From: Paraburkholderia caballeronis
GTDB taxonomy: Bacteria; Pseudomonadota; Gammaproteobacteria; Burkholderiales; Burkholderiaceae
NCBI RefSeq assembly: GCF_900104845.1
Contig: NZ_FNSR01000002.1
Location: 930,001-994,000 of the forward strand
Direction of reading: 5' to 3'
Length of the DNA: 64,000 nucleotides
This document shows, in pieces, positions 59,971 through 64,000 of the stretch (positions within the stretch are counted from its first letter, which is position 1; every line of letters begins with the position of its first letter). A program made the position numbers and the translations under genes. The notes under the pieces were generated by a model, which worked only from the letters and a program-made list of their open reading frames with translations, was not told the DNA's origin and ran no database searches.

Positions 59971-60759
59971 TTAGCTGGCGAACGTCGCGCGGACGCTGCC
60001 GAGTCCTTCGATCTGGGCGGTGAATGTGCCCGGTTCCTTGACGGCCACCATCGGGCCGAGCGCGCCGGTCAGCACGACATCGCCCGCGCGCAGCGGCGTG
60101 CCGAGCCGGACCATGCGGTCCGCGAGCCACACGGCCGCATTGAGCGGGTTGCCGAGACACGCGGCGCCGTTGCCGCGCGACAGCACTTCGCCGTCGCGCT
60201 CCAGCGTCATCGCGCACGCGGTCAGGTCGAGCTGCGACAGCGGCACCGGCCGGCTGCCGAGCACGAACAGAGCGCTCGACGCGTTGTCCGACACGGTGTC
60301 GACGAAGCGGATGTCCCAGTTCTGGATGCGGCTGTCGACGACCTCGATTGCAGCCAGCGCATACGCGCTCGCGCGCAGGATGTCGACGAACGTGTGCTTC
60401 TCGTGCGTGAGGTCGCGCTCCAGCACCAGCGCGATTTCCGCTTCGACCTTCGGCTGGATCAGCTTCGCCAAAGGCATCGGCTCGCTGTCGCCATAGGCCA
60501 TGGCCGCGAACAGCGCGCCGAAGTCCGGCTGATCGACGCCGAGCTGCTTCTGCACCGCGAGCGACGTGAGGCCGATCTTGCGGCCGACGATGCGCTCGCC
60601 GTTCGCGACGCGCGCATCGACGTTGGCCTGCTGCACCGCGTACGCGGTCGCGATATCGTCGATGGCGATCTCGCCGCGCACCGGCGCAATCGTGCTGCGT
60701 GAAGCCTCGGCGTCGCGCAGCCGCGCGGCGAGGGTCTTCACGAGAGTCTGGTCGGACAT
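59971..60759 (-). CDS. mhpD: 2-keto-4-pentenoate hydratase MhpD
   Basis: 262 residues from the ATG ending at 60759, with AAGGAG upstream; the ORF extends further but without family sequence. Hydratase blocks: [41 protein letters not shown] (metal-binding Glu residues), [32 protein letters not shown] and [13 protein letters not shown]. It adds water to 2-hydroxypenta-2,4-dienoate to form 4-hydroxy-2-oxovalerate for MhpE. Confidence 0.95.
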   Translation of the reverse strand: MSDQTLVKTLAARLRDAEASRSTIAPVRGEIAIDDIATAYAVQQANVDARVANGERIVGRKIGLTSLAVQKQLGVDQPDFGALFAAMAYGDSEPMPLAKLIQPKVEAEIALVLERDLTHEKHTFVDILRASAYALAAIEVVDSRIQNWDIRFVDTVSDNASSALFVLGSRPVPLSQLDLTACAMTLERDGEVLSRGNGAACLGNPLNAAVWLADRMVRLGTPLRAGDVVLTGALGPMVAVKEPGTFTAQIEGLGSVRATFAS

Positions 60760-60788
60760 CGGGTTCTCCTTGATCCGGTTCGTTCGGC

Positions 60789-61748
60789 TCACGCGGCCGC
60801 CGCGAGCGCGGTCGACGGCGTGGCGTGCATGGTGGCGAAACCGGCGATCCACTCGGGGATCGCGCGGTAATAATCGAGCGACGCGCGATACGGGCCGTAT
60901 GCGGCGAGCGTGCCGAACGCGGCGACCCACGTGCGGATCTCGTGTGCGGACTTGCCGCCGTCGCGCGTGATCGCCTCGTTGGTCATGCCGTCAACGGCGG
61001 TCAGTTCGCCCGACGCGAGGCGCGCGAGGAACGCGCGGTCCCACTCGGGATTCAGCGGATGCAGGCGGCTGTCGCCGGCGGTGAACGCCTGCGCGGCGGC
61101 CACGGTGCGCGCCTGGCGCGCGGCGCGCGATTCCGGCGTCGGGTTGCGTCCGGCGATCAGGCGTTCCGCGACTTCTTCCGTCGCGCCGATCAGTTCCGGC
61201 ACCGGCGGTTCGTGCGAGATGCCGCCCGAACCGACGACGAGCACGCGCTTGCCGGTCCGCGACATAAAGCGGCCGATCGCGTCGCCGAGCAGCCGCGCGC
61301 GGCGCAGCGTCGCCATCGGCGGCGCGACCGAGTTGATGAACACGGGGATCACCGGATAACGGTCGAGCCCGCCCGTCAGTTCTTCGAGCGCCTGCGCGCA
61401 GCCGTGGTCCACCTGCATCCGGTACGACACCGCGACGTCGATGTCCGCCGCAAGCACGCTTTCGGTCAGCGCGAGCGCGAGGTCGTCCGGCACCGGCAGC
61501 CGGCCCGCGAGGCTCTTGAAGTCGCCGATCGCGGTCGCGGCCGCGCCGATGCAGAACGGCGGCATCATGTCGTAGAAGAAGCCGTTGAAGTGGTCCGGCG
61601 CGAACACGACGATCAGTTCGGGTTCGTACGCGCGCACGCGTTCGCGCGCGGCGGCCATCACGCGCTCCACTTCGGCGACGACGTCCTGCGCCGGATCGAA
61701 GTAGCCGTGCAACGGCGTGTGGGAAAGACATTCGAGGTGAATCGGCAT
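60789..61748 (-). CDS. mhpB: 2,3-dihydroxyphenylpropionate 1,2-dioxygenase MhpB
   Basis: 319 residues from the ATG ending at 61748; AGGAG lies eight bases upstream, better placed than for the ATG two codons earlier. Class III (LigB-like) extradiol dioxygenase: [19 protein letters not shown] with iron-binding His, [36 protein letters not shown] and [16 protein letters not shown]. It performs Fe(II)-dependent meta-cleavage of the catechol ring. Two bases separate it from the mhpA stop. Confidence 0.95.
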   Translation of the reverse strand: MPIHLECLSHTPLHGYFDPAQDVVAEVERVMAAARERVRAYEPELIVVFAPDHFNGFFYDMMPPFCIGAAATAIGDFKSLAGRLPVPDDLALALTESVLAADIDVAVSYRMQVDHGCAQALEELTGGLDRYPVIPVFINSVAPPMATLRRARLLGDAIGRFMSRTGKRVLVVGSGGISHEPPVPELIGATEEVAERLIAGRNPTPESRAARQARTVAAAQAFTAGDSRLHPLNPEWDRAFLARLASGELTAVDGMTNEAITRDGGKSAHEIRTWVAAFGTLAAYGPYRASLDYYRAIPEWIAGFATMHATPSTALAAAA

Positions 61749-61750
61749 CC

Positions 61751-63604
61751 TCATGCTCCTGCTGTTTGGGCGACTGCAATGCCGTCGCGCGCGGGGCGCG
61801 CAGCCGGCGTGGGGACGGGGGCGTCCGCGCGCGCCACGTCGGTCAGGCCGAGCTTGCCCGCGAGTTCGACGATCGAATCGGACACCTGCTGCGGCGAGCA
61901 CACGCCCGCGACGAAGCGGTCCGGGCGCAGCAGCACGACCGACTGCGGAATGCGGGTGAACCAGTCCTTCAGGCGGCCGGTCGCGTCGCCGATCGCGAGC
62001 ACGCCCGCCGGCACGTCGTCGGTGTGCCGAAGCTGCACGTCCGGCTTCGCGATCACGAAGCGCACACCGAGTTTTTCCGCGAGCGCGCGCGCATGCGGGG
62101 TCAGCCCGAACGTCGGGTCCGCGCCCCAGCCGAGCACGACGAAGCCGTTGCCGATCGCGTCGTCGAGCAGCACGACATTGCCGTCCGCGTTGCGCACGCG
62201 CGGCTGGATGAACATGCGGCCGACCGGCGAGTCCGCGAGCCGGTCGCGGCCGTAGGCAAGCTGGCCGAGGAACGAATCGCGCTTCTCGCTCATCAGCCCG
62301 AGCAGGCGGCCCGGCGCGGAGTTGCCCGAGCGTTCGAGCACCCGCGCGAGCCAGCCGCCGTTATGCTTCTGCTCCGGCAGCAGCACGACGCCCGATTCGT
62401 AGCGCGGCATCGGCTTGAAGCGCATTTCGACGAAATAACGCTTCACCGACGGGAACACGTTGAACGTGCGCACGAACGCATCGCGAAAGCGGCGGCCGAA
62501 CGCGGTGGTCGGCGCGAAGATGTCGCCGGCCACTTCGGACAGGTGGATCATCGAGCGCGCGTGCGCGCGGCGCTCGACCGTGTAGGTGTCCAGCAGGCGC
62601 GAGCCGGCGACGCCCTTTGCGACCATCGCGAGCTTCCAGCCGAGGTTGTTCGCGTCGCGGATGCCGCTGTTGTAGCCCTGCCCCTGCCACACCGGCATGA
62701 TGTGCGCGGCGTCGCCCGCGAGCAGGATGCGGTCGACGCGGAACGTTTCCGCGAGCCGCGCGTTGTGCGTATAGACGCGCTTGCGAATGTAATCGACCTT
62801 GTCCGGATCGGCGACGACCTTGCGGATCAGCGCGGCCATGTTCTCCGGCTTCGACAGTTCCTCTTCGGTCTCGCCCGGCATCACCATGAACTCGAAGCGG
62901 CGGATGCCGTGCGGCAGCGCGGCCGACACGTACGGCCGCTCGTGGTCGCAATGCATGTAGATGTGCGGCGACCCGATCGGGTCGTTGCGCACGTCCACGA
63001 CGATCCACTGGTTCGGCTTGGTGCGGCCTTCGAACGGCACGTTCAGCGCGCGGCGCACGAAGCTGTTGCCGCCGTCCGCGCCGACCATGTAAGCGGCGCG
63101 GATCGCGACGCGCGCGCCGTTCGCATCGGCGGCGTCGATCGTCACGCCATCCGCGTCCTGCGAAAATCCTTCGACCGCATGGCCGAACAGCACCTGCACG
63201 TGCGGGAAACGCTTCAGCCCTTCGTACAGCACCTGGTCCGCGACCGGCTGCAGAAACGCGTTGCGGCGCGGCCAGCCGAACTCGTCGGTGCGCGGCTCGA
63301 TCGACGCGAAGCAGTGGCCGTCCTTCGTGACGAAGCGCATCCAGTGGTCCGGCGTCGTATGCGGCAGCAGTTCGTCCGCGAGGCCGACCGACTGGAACAC
63401 GCGCAGCGCCTCGTCGTCGAGGCCGATCGCGCGCGGATAGTCGATGATCTGATCGAGCCGCTCGACCAGCGTGACGCTGACGCCCTGCAGGCCGAGAATG
63501 TTGGCGATCATCAGGCCGACCGGGCCGGCGCCGATAATCGCGACGTCGGTGATCACGGTGCGGGAACGGCCGGTCTCGGCCGTCGGGGCGGGGGTGGCGC
63601 TCAT
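61751..63604 (-). CDS. mhpA: 3-(3-hydroxyphenyl)propionate hydroxylase MhpA
   Basis: 617 residues from the ATG ending at 63604 with AAGGAG upstream; the longer open frame is Arg-rich and unlikely. FAD-dependent class A monooxygenase: [18 protein letters not shown] (GxGxxG 25-30), the DG motif [14 protein letters not shown] and the GD motif [33 protein letters not shown]. The C-terminal thioredoxin-like domain is typical of phenol hydroxylase relatives. It hydroxylates the substrate to the 2,3-dihydroxy form with NADH and O2. First gene of the operon. Confidence 0.95.
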   Translation of the reverse strand: MSATPAPTAETGRSRTVITDVAIIGAGPVGLMIANILGLQGVSVTLVERLDQIIDYPRAIGLDDEALRVFQSVGLADELLPHTTPDHWMRFVTKDGHCFASIEPRTDEFGWPRRNAFLQPVADQVLYEGLKRFPHVQVLFGHAVEGFSQDADGVTIDAADANGARVAIRAAYMVGADGGNSFVRRALNVPFEGRTKPNQWIVVDVRNDPIGSPHIYMHCDHERPYVSAALPHGIRRFEFMVMPGETEEELSKPENMAALIRKVVADPDKVDYIRKRVYTHNARLAETFRVDRILLAGDAAHIMPVWQGQGYNSGIRDANNLGWKLAMVAKGVAGSRLLDTYTVERRAHARSMIHLSEVAGDIFAPTTAFGRRFRDAFVRTFNVFPSVKRYFVEMRFKPMPRYESGVVLLPEQKHNGGWLARVLERSGNSAPGRLLGLMSEKRDSFLGQLAYGRDRLADSPVGRMFIQPRVRNADGNVVLLDDAIGNGFVVLGWGADPTFGLTPHARALAEKLGVRFVIAKPDVQLRHTDDVPAGVLAIGDATGRLKDWFTRIPQSVVLLRPDRFVAGVCSPQQVSDSIVELAGKLGLTDVARADAPVPTPAARPARDGIAVAQTAGA

Positions 63605-63839
63605 ATGTCTCCTTCGGGCACGGCGCGCGTTGCGCGCGTCATGCGGTGCTTGCCGTTCCGCGCGGGCTGCGCGCGGCGGCGTGACGGCTTTCGTTCGGTA
63701 CGAGTCAGGCGGCGCCGCGCGAAAGCCGGCGCGTGCGTCGTGCGACGGAAGCGCGGCTGCTCGGGCGACCGGGAATGCAGTGAAACGTTGATCTGCGTCG
63801 ATCGGACACGTGCGTCTCCTTGACTCTGATTTTCGAGCG

Positions 63840-63868
63840 AGTCTAGGCGCGGCCAGATGCGTCCTCAA
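63840..63868 (-). promoter_or_regulatory. mhpA promoter
   Basis: On the minus strand TTGAGG (63863-63868) and TAGACT (63840-63845) are 17 bp apart, giving a leader of about 230 nt before the mhpA ATG. The weak -35 fits an activator-dependent promoter. Confidence 0.6.
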
Positions 63869-63883
63869 CAATTTTTGAGAAAT

Positions 63884-63898
63884 GTGCATAGAATGCAC
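63884..63898. promoter_or_regulatory. MhpR-type operator between mhpR and mhpA
   Basis: Perfect palindrome GTGCA-TAGAA-TGCAC. Its centre is about 58 bp upstream of the start site predicted from the mhpA hexamers, and it lies 28 bp before the mhpR ATG. From memory, the E. coli MhpR site has the same GTGCA-N5-TGCAC form at about -58. This fits activation of the mhp operon by inducer-bound MhpR. Confidence 0.75.
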
Positions 63899-63925
63899 GC
63901 AGATGATTTTTAAAGACTTTTCGGC

Positions 63926-64000
63926 ATGAACAAGTATGCGAACGTACGGGGACTGGCGCGCGGCCTGCAGGTGCTTCGGGCGCTGAACGCGATGGAGAAT
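63926..64000 (+). CDS. mhpR: IclR-family activator MhpR, 5' end only
   Basis: 25 residues visible, running off the right edge: [25 protein letters not shown]. The VRGLxRGLxxL opening is the start of the IclR/MhpR helix-turn-helix domain (E. coli MhpR has TVRGLTRGLMLL). It is divergent from mhpA, as in E. coli. Most of the gene lies outside the window. Confidence 0.82.
   Translation, partial: MNKYANVRGLARGLQVLRALNAMEN

Overview
The window reads as chromosomal DNA of a high-GC betaproteobacterium of the Burkholderia sensu lato group (Burkholderia, Paraburkholderia, Caballeronia). The support is very high GC with third-position G/C bias, two Burkholderia-type porins opening with the mature sequence AQSSVTLYG, a DUF4148 protein, an H-NS paralogue with a GRGRAPGW DNA-binding loop, and non-phosphorylative sugar catabolism. 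Species cannot be fixed from the sequence alone. I saw no rRNA, tRNA, CRISPR array or intact insertion sequence.

Layout. 1-9.0 kb: 5' part of a DUF748/AsmA-like gene, a DUF1254/DUF1214 lipoprotein, a PaiB-like regulator, a copper P-type ATPase behind a CueR-type promoter, and a chemoreceptor. 9.0-12.3 kb: a lower-GC accessory island with a HExxH metallopeptidase-like candidate effector overlapped by a candidate immunity lipoprotein. 12.3-15 kb: penicillin-binding protein 1A. 15-20.3 kb: ethanolamine use (AraC regulator, EutC, EutB, permease). 20.5-30.4 kb: porin, flavin reductase-like protein, 3-hydroxyacyl-CoA dehydrogenase-type protein, an unlisted 51-residue ORF, a one-TM protein, MgtC-like protein, a sugar-epimerase-fold enzyme, a second chemoreceptor and a thioesterase. 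30.5-41.1 kb: a complete-looking L-fucose (or related sugar) oxidative pathway with its ABC importer and a divergent IclR regulator. 41.1-42.4 kb: a second AT-richer patch with a membrane protein plus DUF1493 pair. 42.4-53.4 kb: housekeeping and envelope genes (acyl-CoA-synthetase/GNAT fusion, RF3, H-NS, small secreted proteins, MlaA, ChaC). 53.5-64 kb: a second porin, then the 3-(3-hydroxyphenyl)propionate operon mhpABDFETC and the start of the divergent mhpR.

How it works together. Three catabolic modules feed central metabolism: ethanolamine to acetaldehyde and ammonia; L-fucose to pyruvate and lactate; hydroxyphenylpropionate to succinate, pyruvate and acetyl-CoA. The fucose and mhp operons each have an IclR-family regulator divergent from them, and each intergenic region holds a perfect inverted repeat placed where a repressor (fucose) or an activator (mhp) would bind.

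Most interesting points: two candidate toxin/immunity-type pairs in AT-rich patches; a recurrent 35-bp intergenic element made of two inverted DnaA-box-like 9-mers 17 bp apart; a Pat-like acetyltransferase fusion whose ATP-grasp region looks eroded; and a 51-residue ORF with paired GGG-W4-CCC palindromes around its promoter.
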